From Streptomyces sp. NBC_01454 (GTDB lineage: Bacteria > Actinomycetota > Actinomycetes > Streptomycetales > Streptomycetaceae), in the NCBI RefSeq assembly GCF_036227565.1, contig NZ_CP109460.1, forward strand, positions 5,642,001 to 5,706,000: DNA of 64,000 nt, in the 5' to 3' direction. Below, piece by piece: positions 55,840 to 64,000 of the stretch. Below the pieces are notes generated by a model. That model did no database searches. It was not told the DNA's origin and saw only the letters and a program-made list of their open reading frames with translations. The translations under genes and the position numbers were made by a program. The first letter of the stretch is position 1, and every line of letters begins with the position of its first letter.

Positions 55840-56064
55840 GTGCGGATGCTCATGCAGCAGTTCAAGGAAGTGGAAGACGTGGCGACGGAACTGCGGGAGG
55901 CACTCGCCCGTGCGGGAGTGGTGCTGCCGTCGCTGCGTCCCGACCCCGTTTCGATCGCCCACCGGTACATTCCGCCCCTCATTGAGCTGGGGCGATGTTC
56001 GATGGACGTGGCCCGGAAGCTCACCGCCGCGCTGTCCGAGCCCTCCCGGGGCGACCGGGGCTGA
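55840..56064 (+). CDS. Small hypothetical protein divergent to the XRE regulator
   Basis: 74 residues beginning MRMLMQQFKEVEDVATELREALARAGVVLPSLRPDPVSIAHRYIPPLIELGRC. I do not recognise a family with certainty; proteins of this size and opening occur next to XRE-DUF397 pairs in Streptomyces. It is soluble, mostly helical, with a conserved-looking LPSLRxDP turn. GTG at 55840, ATG at 55846 or 55852 are possible starts; GGAAAG at 55835-55840 best serves ATG 55846. recO follows 49 bases later. Confidence 0.6.
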   Translation: MRMLMQQFKEVEDVATELREALARAGVVLPSLRPDPVSIAHRYIPPLIELGRCSMDVARKLTAALSEPSRGDRG

Positions 56065-56113
56065 GGGGCAGGCTGAGGGTCACCCGGCCCCGCCGATGCG
56101 CGAGAATGGCGCC

Positions 56114-56860
56114 ATGAGTCTGTTCCGCGACGACGGCATCGTGCTGCGCACCCAGAAGCTGGGTGAGGCGGACCGGATCATCACGCTGCTCACCCGAGGT
56201 CACGGACGGGTCCGTGCCGTGGCCCGGGGGGTGCGGCGGACGAAGTCGAAGTTCGGGGCGCGGCTGGAGCCGTTTTCGCACGTCGACGTGCAGTTTTACG
56301 CGCGCGGCAGCGAGCTGATCGGGCGCGGGCTGCCGCTGTGCACGCAGAGCGAGACGATCGCGGCGTACGGCGGCGGCATCGTCACCGACTACGCCCGCTA
56401 CACGGCCGGCACCGCGATGCTGGAGACCGCCGAGCGGTTCGCCGACCACGAGGGCGAGCCCGCCGTGCAGCAGTATCTGCTGCTGGTCGGCGGGCTGCGG
56501 ACACTGGCCCGTGGTGAGCACGAGCCGCATCTCGTACTGGACGCCTTCCTGCTGCGCTCGCTCGCGGTGAACGGTTATGCGCCGAGTTTCGACAGCTGCG
56601 CACGGTGCGGAATGCCCGGTCCGAACCGGTTCTTCTCGGTTGCGTCGGGCGGTGTGACCTGCGGCGACTGCCGGGTGGCGGGGAGCGTCGTACCCTCCTC
56701 TGAGGCCATTGGGCTCCTGAGCGCGCTGCTGACCGGCGACTGGGAGACCGCGGACGCCTGCGAGGCCCGCCATGCCCGCGAGGGCAGCGGACTGGTCACG
56801 GCGTATTTGCACTGGCATCTGGAGCGGGGCCTGCGTTCCCTCCGGTACGTAGAGAAATAA
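56114..56860 (+). CDS. recO: DNA repair protein RecO
   Basis: 248 residues. N-terminal OB fold ([46 protein letters not shown]), then a helical domain with a zinc site made of CARCG near residue 165 and CGDC near 190. RecO loads RecA onto SSB-coated single-stranded DNA with RecR in the RecFOR pathway. The ATG at 56114 is the conserved start. In streptomycetes recO is followed by uppS, as here. Confidence 0.96.
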   Translation: MSLFRDDGIVLRTQKLGEADRIITLLTRGHGRVRAVARGVRRTKSKFGARLEPFSHVDVQFYARGSELIGRGLPLCTQSETIAAYGGGIVTDYARYTAGTAMLETAERFADHEGEPAVQQYLLLVGGLRTLARGEHEPHLVLDAFLLRSLAVNGYAPSFDSCARCGMPGPNRFFSVASGGVTCGDCRVAGSVVPSSEAIGLLSALLTGDWETADACEARHAREGSGLVTAYLHWHLERGLRSLRYVEK

Positions 56861-56948
56861 CGCACAGCGACACACCCCCCGACCCTCAAGACACCCCCGA
56901 ACCTCAAGACAGCTCGACCGCACAAGACACATAGGAGACGTGGGCCGC

Positions 56949-57767
56949 ATGGCACGACGCGGGATTCTGGGCCGTAATCGACGTGAGTACGTGACGCCCG
57001 AGCTGCACCCTTCCGGTGCGCGGCCGCCGAAGATCCCCGGTGAGCTCGTCCCGAACCATGTGGCGGTCGTCATGGACGGCAACGGCCGCTGGGCCAAGGA
57101 GCGCGGGCTGCCGCGCACCGAGGGCCACAAGGTCGGCGAGGGCGTCGTCATGGACGTCCTCAAGGGCTGCATCGAAATGGGCGTGAAGAATCTTTCGCTG
57201 TACGCCTTCTCGACGGAGAACTGGAAGCGGTCGCCCGACGAGGTCCGCTTCCTGATGAACTTCAACCGCGATGTGATCCGCCGGCGCCGTGACGAGATGG
57301 ACGCGCTGGGTATTCGTATCCGCTGGGTCGGGCGGATGCCGAAGCTGTGGAAGTCCGTGGTGCAGGAGCTCCAGGTCGCCCAGGAACAGACCAAGAACAA
57401 TGACGCCATGACGCTGTATTTCTGCGTGAATTACGGCGGGCGGGCGGAAATCGCCGATGCGGCGGCGGCCATCGCGGCGGATGTACGGGCCGGAAAGCTG
57501 GACCCGTCGAAGGTCAACGAGAAGACCGTCGCGAAGTACATGTACTACCCGGACATGCCGGATGTGGACCTCTTCGTGCGGCCCTCGGGCGAGCAGCGGA
57601 CCTCGAACTATCTGATCTGGCAGAGCGCTTACGCCGAGATGGTCTTCCAGGACATCCTGTGGCCGGATTTCGACCGGCGGAACCTGTGGCAGGCATGCCT
57701 GGAGTACGCGCAGCGGGACCGCCGGTTCGGGGCGGCGCCGGTGGCGGAGGGCGAGTCCGCGACGTAG
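56949..57767 (+). CDS. uppS: Isoprenyl transferase (undecaprenyl diphosphate synthase)
   Basis: 272-residue cis-prenyltransferase that builds the polyprenyl diphosphate carrier for cell-wall synthesis. Motif [17 protein letters not shown] carries the catalytic Asp; [22 protein letters not shown] and [24 protein letters not shown] complete the five family regions. The ATG at 56949 is best placed relative to AGGAGA (56933-56938); a GTG at 56940 is too close. Membrane-associated. Follows recO by 88 bases that contain a repeated CCTCAAGACA sequence. Confidence 0.95.
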   Translation: MARRGILGRNRREYVTPELHPSGARPPKIPGELVPNHVAVVMDGNGRWAKERGLPRTEGHKVGEGVVMDVLKGCIEMGVKNLSLYAFSTENWKRSPDEVRFLMNFNRDVIRRRRDEMDALGIRIRWVGRMPKLWKSVVQELQVAQEQTKNNDAMTLYFCVNYGGRAEIADAAAAIAADVRAGKLDPSKVNEKTVAKYMYYPDMPDVDLFVRPSGEQRTSNYLIWQSAYAEMVFQDILWPDFDRRNLWQACLEYAQRDRRFGAAPVAEGESAT

Positions 57768-57800
57768 GTCCGGCGGGAAACGGGCTGCGGGGAGACGCGT

Positions 57801-57838
57801 GGGGGCCGGTGGTGTTCGGGCGAACGCCACCGGCCCCC
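57801..57838. terminator. Terminator of uppS
   Basis: GGGGGCCGGTGG pairs perfectly with CCACCGGCCCCC (12 bp), then a T-G wobble and GTTCG/CGAAC continue the stem to about 17 bp; TTTCC follows on the plus strand. It also lies before the stop of the convergent lipoprotein gene. Confidence 0.85.
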
Positions 57839-57851
57839 TTTCCCGTACCCG

Positions 57852-58469
57852 TCAGGAGTGCCAGATCTCGCGGAGGTGCGAGACGGCACCGGAGCCGTTC
57901 AGGGTGAGCTCGTAGATGTCTCCCGAGCAGGCGAGGGGTGCCTTGACCTGGTCGTGCTTCAGGCAGGCGGTGAGGTGCCCGCTGAGCGCGGCGAGGGACA
58001 CCGTGCGGTGGCCGGTCGCGCTCGTGGTCAGCTCGGCCGTGGCGCCCGCGGCCAGCCGGTACCGGCCGGCCTTGCCCGTTCCCGCGTAGCCGCCGCCGTT
58101 GGGGTCACAGGCGAACTGCGCCTGCTTGACGGGCAGTACGCCGCCGGCCGGTGCGCGGGTGACCTGCACCATCCGGTGCCCCTCGGCCGGCTTGGCCGGG
58201 GTGCAGTCGGACGACGGCTCCGGGTCGATCGGCAGGTCCTTCTGCCCGGAGGTGGACGCGGAGGCCGAGGCGGACGGGCCGTCGCCCGGCCCGCCGGTCG
58301 GTGCGTCGGTCCCCGCGTCGCCGGGCGCGTCGGTCGGCGTGGACGCCGGTGACGAGGCGGCGGACGCGCTCGCGTCCGGGGAGGCGGACGTGTCCTCGCC
58401 CTTGCACGACGTGAGTGTGGCCAGCGACGCGGCAAGGACGGCTGCGGTGAGCAGACGGCGGGTGAACAT
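57852..58469 (-). CDS. Putative lipoprotein, unknown function
   Basis: 205 residues. Signal peptide with lipobox LTSC (lipidation at about Cys22), a low-complexity Ser/Ala/Pro/Thr/Gly linker (about 25-75), then a globular part of about 120 residues with four Cys (DCTPAKPAEGHRMVQV, FACDPN, LTACLKHD, LACSGDIYELTLNGSG) that may form two disulfides. I do not recognise the domain. It lies directly behind the two WXG-type genes on the same strand, 86 bases after the NlpC/P60 gene, so it could serve in the same secretion or cell-wall function. Confidence 0.8.
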   Translation of the reverse strand: MFTRRLLTAAVLAASLATLTSCKGEDTSASPDASASAASSPASTPTDAPGDAGTDAPTGGPGDGPSASASASTSGQKDLPIDPEPSSDCTPAKPAEGHRMVQVTRAPAGGVLPVKQAQFACDPNGGGYAGTGKAGRYRLAAGATAELTTSATGHRTVSLAALSGHLTACLKHDQVKAPLACSGDIYELTLNGSGAVSHLREIWHS

Positions 58470-58555
58470 ACAGGCGTTCTCTCTCGTGTGCGGATCGGAG
58501 GCCGTGCGGGGCGGGGGCGTGAGGGTCGGTAACCGTGCGGACAGTGGCCGTACGG

Positions 58556-59605
58556 TCAGAGGCCGTTGCGGCGGTAGGGGACGTACGGCTTGCCCATCGA
58601 ACTCTCGTGTGCGGCGTCGCCCGAGTAGTACGGGTACGGGATGACGTGGGAGACGGTGCCCTGGGAGCCGTTGTCCTCCAGGGCGATGTACTTGGTGTGC
58701 TCCTTGTCGGCCCAGCCGCCGAACAGGACGGTGTGGTCGCCGGCGATCAGGGCGTCGCCCGGCTGCAGATCGTTCTTGGTGATCTCGTGGGCGGTGTTGT
58801 TGCCCATCAGGCCGTAGGTGTTCAGACCCGGCGGCTCCAGGCCCCAGGCGGCGGAGACGAAGCCCGAGCAGTCGTCGCGGTAGCCGTTGGTGGTGGCCGA
58901 CTGGCTGTAGCCGATGCGGTGGTTCACCCGCTCCAGGGCGCGGTCGATGATGTCCTTGCGCTCACCGGGCAGCCCGGAGGTGTCGGGGGCGGTCTCGACG
59001 CCCGCGCCCGTGGTGGTGTGATGCTTGCCCGGCGACCAGGCGTCCCAGTCGCCCTTCGTGTCCCACTTGCCGTCGCCGTGCCCCTGGGCGGGGGCCGGGC
59101 CGCCGGCGCCGGTGCTGCCGCCGCCACCGCCACCGCCACCGCCGGTGCCGCCTCCGCCGTTACCGCCGCCTCCGCCGGTGTGGCCTCCACCGCCTCCGCC
59201 GCCGGTGTGGCCGGGCGAGGCGGGGGAGTCGTGCCGCTTGCGGTGGTGGATCTTCTTCAGCGCGTCTTCGATCTTCTTCTCGTTGGCCTCGTACTCGGCC
59301 TTGACCTTCTTGATCTTCTCGGCGTCCCCGGCCAGCTCCCCGAGCAGCTTCTTCTTGCTCTCCTCAAGGCGCTTGCTGACCTCCGCGATCTCCTTCACGT
59401 CCGCGAGCACCTGGTAGGCGATGCCGAAGCCGGGGAGTGAAGCCAGCGGTGCCGCGGCGAGGTCGATCGAGGCCGCGGTGAGCAGCGTCTCCTTGATCTG
59501 CCCCAACTGCTCGTTGAGCTCCGCCATGCGCCGGCTGACCGAGTGCCAGTCCTTCTCGATCTTGGCGAGCTCCGCCGTCTCGACCCCGAATGTGTCGCCT
59601 GCCAT
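58556..59605 (-). CDS. WXG-like helical domain fused to NlpC/P60-type peptidase, secreted candidate
   Basis: 349 residues with no Sec signal. Residues about 1-125 form a long helical hairpin (ETAELAKIEKDWHSVSRRMAELNEQLGQIKETL, then a Lys/Glu-rich coiled coil LEESKKKLLGELAGDAEKIKKVKAEYEANEKKIEDAL) like WXG100/ESX substrates. A Gly-rich linker follows (about 135-170), then a C-terminal NlpC/P60-like domain with RDDCSGFVSAAWG (Cys246) and GDHTVLFGG (His291), the catalytic Cys and His. The likely role is a peptidoglycan peptidase exported by a type VII system. A WXG100 gene lies 139 bases upstream on the same strand. No secretion ATPase (EccC) is in the window. Confidence 0.83.
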   Translation of the reverse strand: MAGDTFGVETAELAKIEKDWHSVSRRMAELNEQLGQIKETLLTAASIDLAAAPLASLPGFGIAYQVLADVKEIAEVSKRLEESKKKLLGELAGDAEKIKKVKAEYEANEKKIEDALKKIHHRKRHDSPASPGHTGGGGGGGHTGGGGGNGGGGTGGGGGGGGGSTGAGGPAPAQGHGDGKWDTKGDWDAWSPGKHHTTTGAGVETAPDTSGLPGERKDIIDRALERVNHRIGYSQSATTNGYRDDCSGFVSAAWGLEPPGLNTYGLMGNNTAHEITKNDLQPGDALIAGDHTVLFGGWADKEHTKYIALEDNGSQGTVSHVIPYPYYSGDAAHESSMGKPYVPYRRNGL

Positions 59606-59744
59606 CCGAACAACCCCCGTGATGTGGTGGTGAACCGCGAAGAATCCGGCATGCCGGGCCCGGGTGTGCTGAATGTGCCGGGTGTGCCGGTTCCGTGGAT
59701 GCGGGCTCCGGAGAGGCCGGGCCCGAAAAGAGAGTGAGGGTCTG

Positions 59745-60101
59745 TCAGTAGACCTTGGAGAGCCGGTCGACCGAGTCGCCCAGCGTGCCCAGATCGTCCG
59801 AGATCTGGTTCATCTCCTTGACGCGGCTGTGCGCGACGGTGACGAACGCGTCGGAGGCCGGGCCGTGCCAGGAGAGCTTGCCGAGGGTGGAGTTGATCTC
59901 CTTGGTCAGGCCGTCCAGCTCCTTGCTCAGCTTCTTCAGCTCGGCCGAGATCTTCTGCAGATCCGCCTCGCCGCCGCCGAACATCTGGGTAAGCGCCCAG
60001 TGCGCGATTTCGGCCGGAGCCATCAAGACGTCCTTGCCGACCTCGACCACATCGCCGACCAGCTTCGTGCCGTCGTCCCAGAGCTCGCCGAGAACGCCCA
60101 T
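59745..60101 (-). CDS. WXG100-type protein
   Basis: 118 residues. A short amphipathic opening (MGVLGELWDDGTKLVGDVVEVGKDVLMAPAEIAHWALTQ) is followed by a helix-turn-helix hairpin in which the turn is LSWHGPASDAF, the W-x-G motif. The C-terminal helix is VKEMNQISDDLGTLGDSVDRLSKVY. Likely a type VII secretion substrate or chaperone partner of the NlpC/P60 protein encoded next. The start is ATG at 60101 with GGGGTAGGA in front; the longer frame upstream is a shadow. Confidence 0.82.
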   Translation of the reverse strand: MGVLGELWDDGTKLVGDVVEVGKDVLMAPAEIAHWALTQMFGGGEADLQKISAELKKLSKELDGLTKEINSTLGKLSWHGPASDAFVTVAHSRVKEMNQISDDLGTLGDSVDRLSKVY

Positions 60102-60506
60102 TCCTACCCCCCGTGGTGTGCGCGTGAATCCGCGCTGATGGCCCGTCAAGGGTATCACCAGCGTGTACCTGACAGTTTTCCCGAGTCGGGAGGAAGAGGG
60201 GGAAACGGAATTCGGGCCGGACGGCCGGAGCGGCCGCACCAGGCGGCGCGGGGCAGCGCTACCGCGCAGGTCGGGAGGGGTGGACCGGCCGGGGCGGGGG
60301 AGCTTGTCGGGCAGGTCGCGGAATCGGGCCGGCGAGGCCGCCGAACCGGCCGGCGGAAGTGAGGGAACCGGGAACGGCAGGCCGCCGGACACCCCAGAGG
60401 GCCGCCCCCGCGCCGGGACACCAAAAGGGCCGCCTCCCTGCGGAAGCGGCCCGATCAGCTGGTCATCGGCTCCAGGGACAGTCCCTGGCTCTCGGCGGGT
60501 CCGGGG
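60102..60506. other. Intergenic region between zur and the WXG100 gene
   Basis: 405 bases. The zur terminator at 60427-60452 is the only definite element; the rest should hold the promoter of the WXG100 gene (60150-60180 is less GC-rich, with CAGTTTTCCC). Several open frames cross it, but none resembles a protein. Confidence 0.5.
60427..60452 (-). terminator. Intrinsic terminator of zur
   Basis: Read on the minus strand: GGGCCGC ... GCGGCCC, an inner extension to about 11 bp with a GCAG-type loop, then TTTTGG. One of the few hairpins here with a true T-run. Confidence 0.8.
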
Positions 60507-60935
60507 CTACTGCTCGTCGCCGGATCCCGCCGCGCACTCCCCGCAGGTCCCGAAGATCTCGATGGTGTGCGCGACATCGCGGAAGCCGTGCTCCGCGGCG
60601 ATCTGGTCCGCCCACTTCTCCACCGCGGGGCCCTCGACCTCGACGGCCTTGCCGCAGCTCCGGCACACCAGATGGTGGTGGTGATCGTCGGTGCTGCACC
60701 GGCGGTAGACCGACTCGCCGTCGCTGGTCCGCAGCACATCGACCTCACCGGCGTCGGCCAGCGACTGCAGCGTCCGGTAGACGGTGGTGAGTCCCACCGA
60801 GTCGCCCCGGTGCTTGAGCATGTCGTGCAGCTCCTGTGCACTGCGGAACTCGTCGACCTCGTCGAGTGCGGCCGACACCGCGGTTCGCTGCCGCGTCGAC
60901 CGGCCGCGTACCGGAGATCCCGCGCTCGTCGCCAC
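60507..60935 (-). CDS. zur: Zinc uptake regulator Zur (Fur family)
   Basis: 142-residue Fur-family repressor. N-terminal winged helix (STRQRTAVSAALDEVDEFRSAQELHDMLKHRGDSVGLTTVYRTLQSLADAGEVD), C-terminal metal and dimer domain with DDHHHHLVCRSCGKAVEVEG and FGTCGECAAG (two Cys pairs for structural zinc). The place downstream of znuABC and the Zur-like boxes before znuA identify it as Zur rather than Fur or Nur. GTG start with GGGAGG in front. It probably represses znuABC when zinc is plentiful. Confidence 0.92.
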   Translation of the reverse strand: MATSAGSPVRGRSTRQRTAVSAALDEVDEFRSAQELHDMLKHRGDSVGLTTVYRTLQSLADAGEVDVLRTSDGESVYRRCSTDDHHHHLVCRSCGKAVEVEGPAVEKWADQIAAEHGFRDVAHTIEIFGTCGECAAGSGDEQ

Positions 60936-61067
60936 CGTTGCCTCCCTAGAACGTCAGGTCTTCCCCCTGCACGTGCGTCCTGCCATTGTGCCAGGTGATG
61001 ACCGGCCCCCTGGGGGGGACGCTTACACGTACATCTGTCTGCGCCCGCCGACGCCTTGCTGCCCTGC

Positions 61068-61967
61068 TCATCCGGCCACGCTCACATCGTCCGTGGCGCC
61101 GCGGCTGCCGGGTACCTCCAGGGTGCACCCGCGGGAGGCCTCAGCGGCAGCCCTTGCGCGCTTTTTCGCGAGCGGCGCGGCGAGCGCGGTGAAGATCACG
61201 AACAGGCCGATGGCGAACAGCACGATCGTCGCGCCGGACGGCACATCGACGTAGTACGAGGTGGTGGTACCCGTCACCGTGACCGCCACACCGATGGCGA
61301 CGGCCGTGGCGAAGGTGACCGCGAAGCTGCGGCTGATCTGCTGGGCGGCCGCGACCGGGATCACCATCAGGGCGCTGACCAGCAGCAGCCCGACGACGCG
61401 CATGGCGACGGTGACGGTGACCGCGGCGGTGACCGCGACCAGCAGATTGAGCAGCCGCACCGGCAGGCCGGTCACCCGGGCGAACTCCTCGTCCTGGCAG
61501 ACGGCGAACAGCTGACGGCGCAGCCCGATCGTGATGGCCAGCACCAGGGCGGCGAGCACGTAGATCGTCGTCATGTCCTGCGGGGAGACGGTGGTGATCG
61601 AGCCGAAGAGATAGGTACCGAGGTTGGCGTTGGAGCCCGCGTCGGAGAGGTTCATCAGCATCACGCCGCCCGCCATGCCGCCGTAGAACAGCATGGCCAG
61701 CGCGAGATCGCCGCGGGTCTTGCCGTACCAGCGGATCAGCTCCATGACGACGGAGCCGGCGACGGCGACGGCGGTGGCGACCCACACCGGGCTGGTGTTG
61801 AGCAGAAAGCCCAGGCCGACGCCGGTGAGCGCGACATGTCCGATGCCGTCGCCCATCAGGGCCTGGCGGCGCTGGACGAGGTAGATGCCGATGGCGGGGG
61901 CGGTGACGCCGACGATCAGGGCGGCGATCAACGCGCGCTGCATAAAGGCGTAATCGAGGATTTCCAT
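61068..61967 (-). CDS. znuB: Zinc ABC transporter permease ZnuB
   Basis: 299-residue permease of the ABC-3 family with about eight to nine membrane helices (LIAALIVGVTAPAIGIYLVQRRQALMGDGIGHVAL; LALAMLFYGGMAGGVMLM; VVGLLLVSALMVIPVAAAQQI). The C-terminal tail after KKRARAAAEA is polar. The ATG overlaps the znuC stop by one base (TGATG). Transports zinc handed over by ZnuA, driven by ZnuC. zur follows 132 bases later. Confidence 0.92.
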   Translation of the reverse strand: MEILDYAFMQRALIAALIVGVTAPAIGIYLVQRRQALMGDGIGHVALTGVGLGFLLNTSPVWVATAVAVAGSVVMELIRWYGKTRGDLALAMLFYGGMAGGVMLMNLSDAGSNANLGTYLFGSITTVSPQDMTTIYVLAALVLAITIGLRRQLFAVCQDEEFARVTGLPVRLLNLLVAVTAAVTVTVAMRVVGLLLVSALMVIPVAAAQQISRSFAVTFATAVAIGVAVTVTGTTTSYYVDVPSGATIVLFAIGLFVIFTALAAPLAKKRARAAAEASRGCTLEVPGSRGATDDVSVAG

Positions 61968-62746
61968 CAGGTCAGCAGCCCCGTCCGGATCGGTTCCGCG
62001 GCCGCGTCGGCGTGCGGGTGGACATGGTCATGGCCGGGCAGCGCATGCTGGCCCACGGCCTCGGGCGGCGGGCCGTCGTGGACCACGCAGCCGTCGCGCA
62101 GCACCACCGCGCGGTCGATCAGCGGCTCCAGCGGGCCCAGCTCGTGGAGCACCAGCAGGACCGTGCTGCCGCGGCCGACCTGCTCGCGCAGGGCGGTGGC
62201 GAGCACCTCCTGGCTGGCCAGGTCGACGCCGGCCATCGGCTCGTCCATGATCAGCAGTTCCGGTGCGCCGGCCAGCGCGCGGGCGATCAGCACCCGCTGG
62301 TGCTGGCCGCCGGAGAGCGCGTTGACGGAGTCCTTGGCGCGGTCGGCCATGCCCACCAGCTCCAGGGCGTGGTGCACCGCGGCCCGGTCGGCCTTGCGCA
62401 GGATGCCCAGCTTCGTACGGGCCAGCCGGCCGGCCGTGACGACCTCGCGGACGGTGGCGGGCACCCCGCCGGCCGCGGTGGTGCGCTGCGGGACGTAGCC
62501 GATCCGGGCCCAGTCCCGGAACCGCCGGAACGGGGTGCCGAAGAGGGCCAGCTCGCCGCCGGTGAGCGGGACCTGGCCGATCACGGACCGGACGGCGGTC
62601 GACTTGCCGGAGCCGTTGGCGCCGAGCAGCGCGACCACCTCGCCCCTACGGACGGTGAGATCGATGCCGCGCAATACGGGCCGGGCGCCCAGGGAGGCGG
62701 TGGCGTCGCGCAGGTCGATGACCGGCTCGGGGAGCGGATCGTTCAT
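61967..62746 (-). CDS. znuC: Zinc ABC transporter ATP-binding protein ZnuC
   Basis: 259-residue ABC ATPase: Walker A LLGANGSGKST, Q-loop YVPQR, signature LSGGQHQRV, Walker B LLIMDEP, switch His in LVLHELG. The C-terminus is His-rich (GQHALPGHDHVHPHADA), which suits a metal transporter. The ATG at 62746 has CGGAGG six bases in front and is preferred over a GTG at 62782 that overlaps the znuA stop. It energises ZnuB. Confidence 0.92.
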   Translation of the reverse strand: MNDPLPEPVIDLRDATASLGARPVLRGIDLTVRRGEVVALLGANGSGKSTAVRSVIGQVPLTGGELALFGTPFRRFRDWARIGYVPQRTTAAGGVPATVREVVTAGRLARTKLGILRKADRAAVHHALELVGMADRAKDSVNALSGGQHQRVLIARALAGAPELLIMDEPMAGVDLASQEVLATALREQVGRGSTVLLVLHELGPLEPLIDRAVVLRDGCVVHDGPPPEAVGQHALPGHDHVHPHADAAAEPIRTGLLT

Positions 62747-62778
62747 GGTGACCTCCGTCGCGTGCGGTGCGGTGTGCG

Positions 62779-63741
62779 TCACTTGCTGCCGAGCGCCTTC
62801 TGGAGCGCGGCGAGGTTGGCGCGCTGCACACCGAAGTAGTCCTTGCCGCGGCTCTTGCCGGTGATCCCCTCGAGCGGGTCGAGGACATCGGTCTTCAGAT
62901 GGAGATCGCCGGCCAGGGCCTTGGCGGTGGCCGGGTTGGCGATCGTCTCGAAGAAGACGGTGGAGACGTGGTGCTTCGTGGCGAGGGTGTGCAGGTCTTT
63001 GATGCGGTGGGCGCTGGGCTCGGACTCCGGGTCGAGGCCGCTGATGGCCTCCTCGGTCAGGCCGTAGCGCTCGGCGAGGTAGCCGAAGGCCGCGTGGGTG
63101 GTCAGGAAGGTGTCCGAGGACCGCTTCTTCAGCCCCTCCCGGAAGTCCTTGTTCAGGCCGTCCAGCTTGTTCACCAGTGCATCGGTGTTCTTCTGGAAGT
63201 CGGCCTTGTGGGCCGGGTCGGCCTGGGCGAGGGTCTTATTGACGCCCTTGGCGACCTCGGCGTACTTCACGGGGTCGAGCCAGATGTGCGGGTCGTTGCC
63301 GCCCTCGGCCTCGGAGTGCGAGTGGTTGTCGCCCGTGGTGTGGTGGTGGCCGTCGACCTCGGTGCCGTGCTTCTCCAGGGGGGTGACGGAGGCGGCGTCG
63401 GCGATGTGCTTGACGCCGGACTGGGCGACGGCGTCGTCCACGGCGGGCTGCAGGCCCTTGAGGTAGACGATCGCGCCGGACTCTCCCAGCTGGGCGGTCT
63501 GCTTCGGGGTGAGCTCCAGGTCGTGCGGCTCGACGCCGGGCTTGGTGAGGTCGGTCACCTCGACGTGCTTCCCGCCGATCTGCTGGGCGAGGAATTCCAT
63601 GGGATAGAAGGACGCTGTCACCCGCAGCCTGCCGTCCTCGGTGTGCGCGCCGCTCGCGGGGGAGCAGGCGGAGAGGGTCAGCAGGCCGAGCGCCGAGACC
63701 CCGGCGAGAGTCGCGGTGGATATGTGACGGCGTATGTTCAT
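62779..63741 (-). CDS. znuA: Zinc-binding lipoprotein ZnuA
   Basis: 320-residue cluster A-I solute-binding protein. Lipoprotein signal with lipobox LSAC (about residue 25). Metal-site His in GVEPHDLELT, a His-rich loop (DGHHHTTGDNHSHSE) typical of zinc-specific members, WLDP, TTHAAFGYLAERYGL and VFFETIANPATAKALA. The start is ATG at 63741: a TTGACA -35 and TGAAAA -10 on the minus strand put transcription start very near it; an ATG at 63750 would precede the transcript. Two Zur-like boxes cover this promoter. Confidence 0.93.
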   Translation of the reverse strand: MNIRRHISTATLAGVSALGLLTLSACSPASGAHTEDGRLRVTASFYPMEFLAQQIGGKHVEVTDLTKPGVEPHDLELTPKQTAQLGESGAIVYLKGLQPAVDDAVAQSGVKHIADAASVTPLEKHGTEVDGHHHTTGDNHSHSEAEGGNDPHIWLDPVKYAEVAKGVNKTLAQADPAHKADFQKNTDALVNKLDGLNKDFREGLKKRSSDTFLTTHAAFGYLAERYGLTEEAISGLDPESEPSAHRIKDLHTLATKHHVSTVFFETIANPATAKALAGDLHLKTDVLDPLEGITGKSRGKDYFGVQRANLAALQKALGSK

Positions 63742-63755
63742 GACACTCATTTTCA
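63741..63755. promoter_or_regulatory. Zur box 1, over the znuA start
   Basis: Minus strand TGAAAATGAGTGTCA, near the actinobacterial Zur consensus TGAAAATGATTTTCA (inverted repeat). Overlaps the -10 region and the start codon. Confidence 0.7.
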
Positions 63756-63762
63756 ACAAAAG

Positions 63763-63777
63763 TGGAAACGATTGTCA
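63763..63777. promoter_or_regulatory. Zur box 2, over the znuA -35
   Basis: Minus strand TGACAATCGTTTCCA, a second Zur-like palindrome 22 bp from box 1, covering the TTGACA -35 hexamer. Weaker match than box 1. Confidence 0.55.
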
Positions 63778-63952
63778 ACAACAGTCGGGGCGGTGTGAGC
63801 GGGGCGACAGTGGGCCGGAACCGATTTGATCCAGGGGGTACGGCCGCCGGTACCCTGAACTATTCGCCCAGCCGTCTCCCGACCACCACCCCCTCAGTGA
63901 GACGACAGGGCACCGCCCATTCATCGTTCGTCGTCGTAATGAAGAGAGCACC

Positions 63953-64000
63953 GTGGCCGCCGACAAGATCGATACCATCGTCAGCCTGAGCAAGCGCCGT
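63953..64000 (+). CDS. glyS: Glycyl-tRNA synthetase, N-terminus (cut by window end)
   Basis: Sixteen codons from a GTG at 63953 (AADKIDTIVSLSKRR), the typical start of the streptomycete class II homodimeric glycyl-tRNA synthetase. Only the N-terminus is present. GAAGAGAG precedes it. TTGATC near 63826 and TACCCT near 63851 are possible promoter boxes for this divergent gene, and GGGTAC-N8-GTACCC (63836-63855) is a palindrome there. Confidence 0.85.
   Translation, partial: MAADKIDTIVSLSKRR

Noticed and set aside
62747..62782. GTG start of znuC overlapping the znuA stop
   Set aside because: Possible by overlap, but the ATG at 62746 has a much better ribosome site and the extra twelve residues carry no ABC-domain text.

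Overview
The window is GC-rich DNA with the gene set and style of a Streptomyces chromosome: mycothiol-linked formaldehyde detoxification, a conservon (cvnABCD plus two P450s), XRE-DUF397 regulator pairs, many GTG starts, ATGA/GTGA-coupled genes, very strong GC hairpins between convergent genes, and rare TTA codons confined to a few accessory or regulatory genes. The genus is an inference from these traits.

Layout. 1-19065 is mostly core genome: a 5'-cut nitronate monooxygenase and rsmE; OsmC; a HIT protein and an RNase Z-like hydrolase; a secreted HAD phosphatase; a mycothiol-dependent formaldehyde dehydrogenase coupled to a metallo-beta-lactamase hydrolase; a HTH/Clp-N protein with two copies of a palindrome at its start; a GH4 glycosidase diverging from a PfkB kinase; phoH carrying a class 3-like intein; ybeY, a CNNM/CBS protein, a MFS pump with its divergent regulator, a catalytically dead cytidine-deaminase-like protein, and era.

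19179-40025 (minus strand) is one tightly packed nine-gene NRPS/PKS operon. It opens with a KASIII-like enzyme, a free ACP, an acyl-CoA dehydrogenase and an FkbH-like glyceryl loader; a 3-hydroxyacyl-CoA dehydrogenase lies further down. That is the hydroxymalonyl-ACP set without an O-methyltransferase. The megasynthases are A-T, KS-(AT remnant)-T-C-C*, C*-A-T-TE and C-A-T-C. The AT has lost its catalytic Ser and its centre, two condensation domains have altered active-site motifs, and four TTA codons suggest bldA control. This is the most interesting locus of the window: a small hybrid line that seems to take an ACP-borne hydroxymalonyl unit without an AT.

40341-49000: a GH1 beta-glucosidase/sugar MFS operon with a candidate operator; an intracellular protealysin-like M4 protease with an emfourin-like inhibitor gene; leuA behind a leucine-rich leader peptide; a secreted SGNH hydrolase; a TerB-like protein. 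49080-54467: a cvn10-like conservon ending in CYP157-like and CYP154-like P450s. 54705-64000: XRE/DUF397 pair, recO, uppS, a lipoprotein, a WXG100 protein and a WXG-like/NlpC-P60 protein (candidate type VII substrates), zur with znuABC under two Zur-like boxes, and the start of glyS. No tRNA, rRNA, IS element or CRISPR array was seen.
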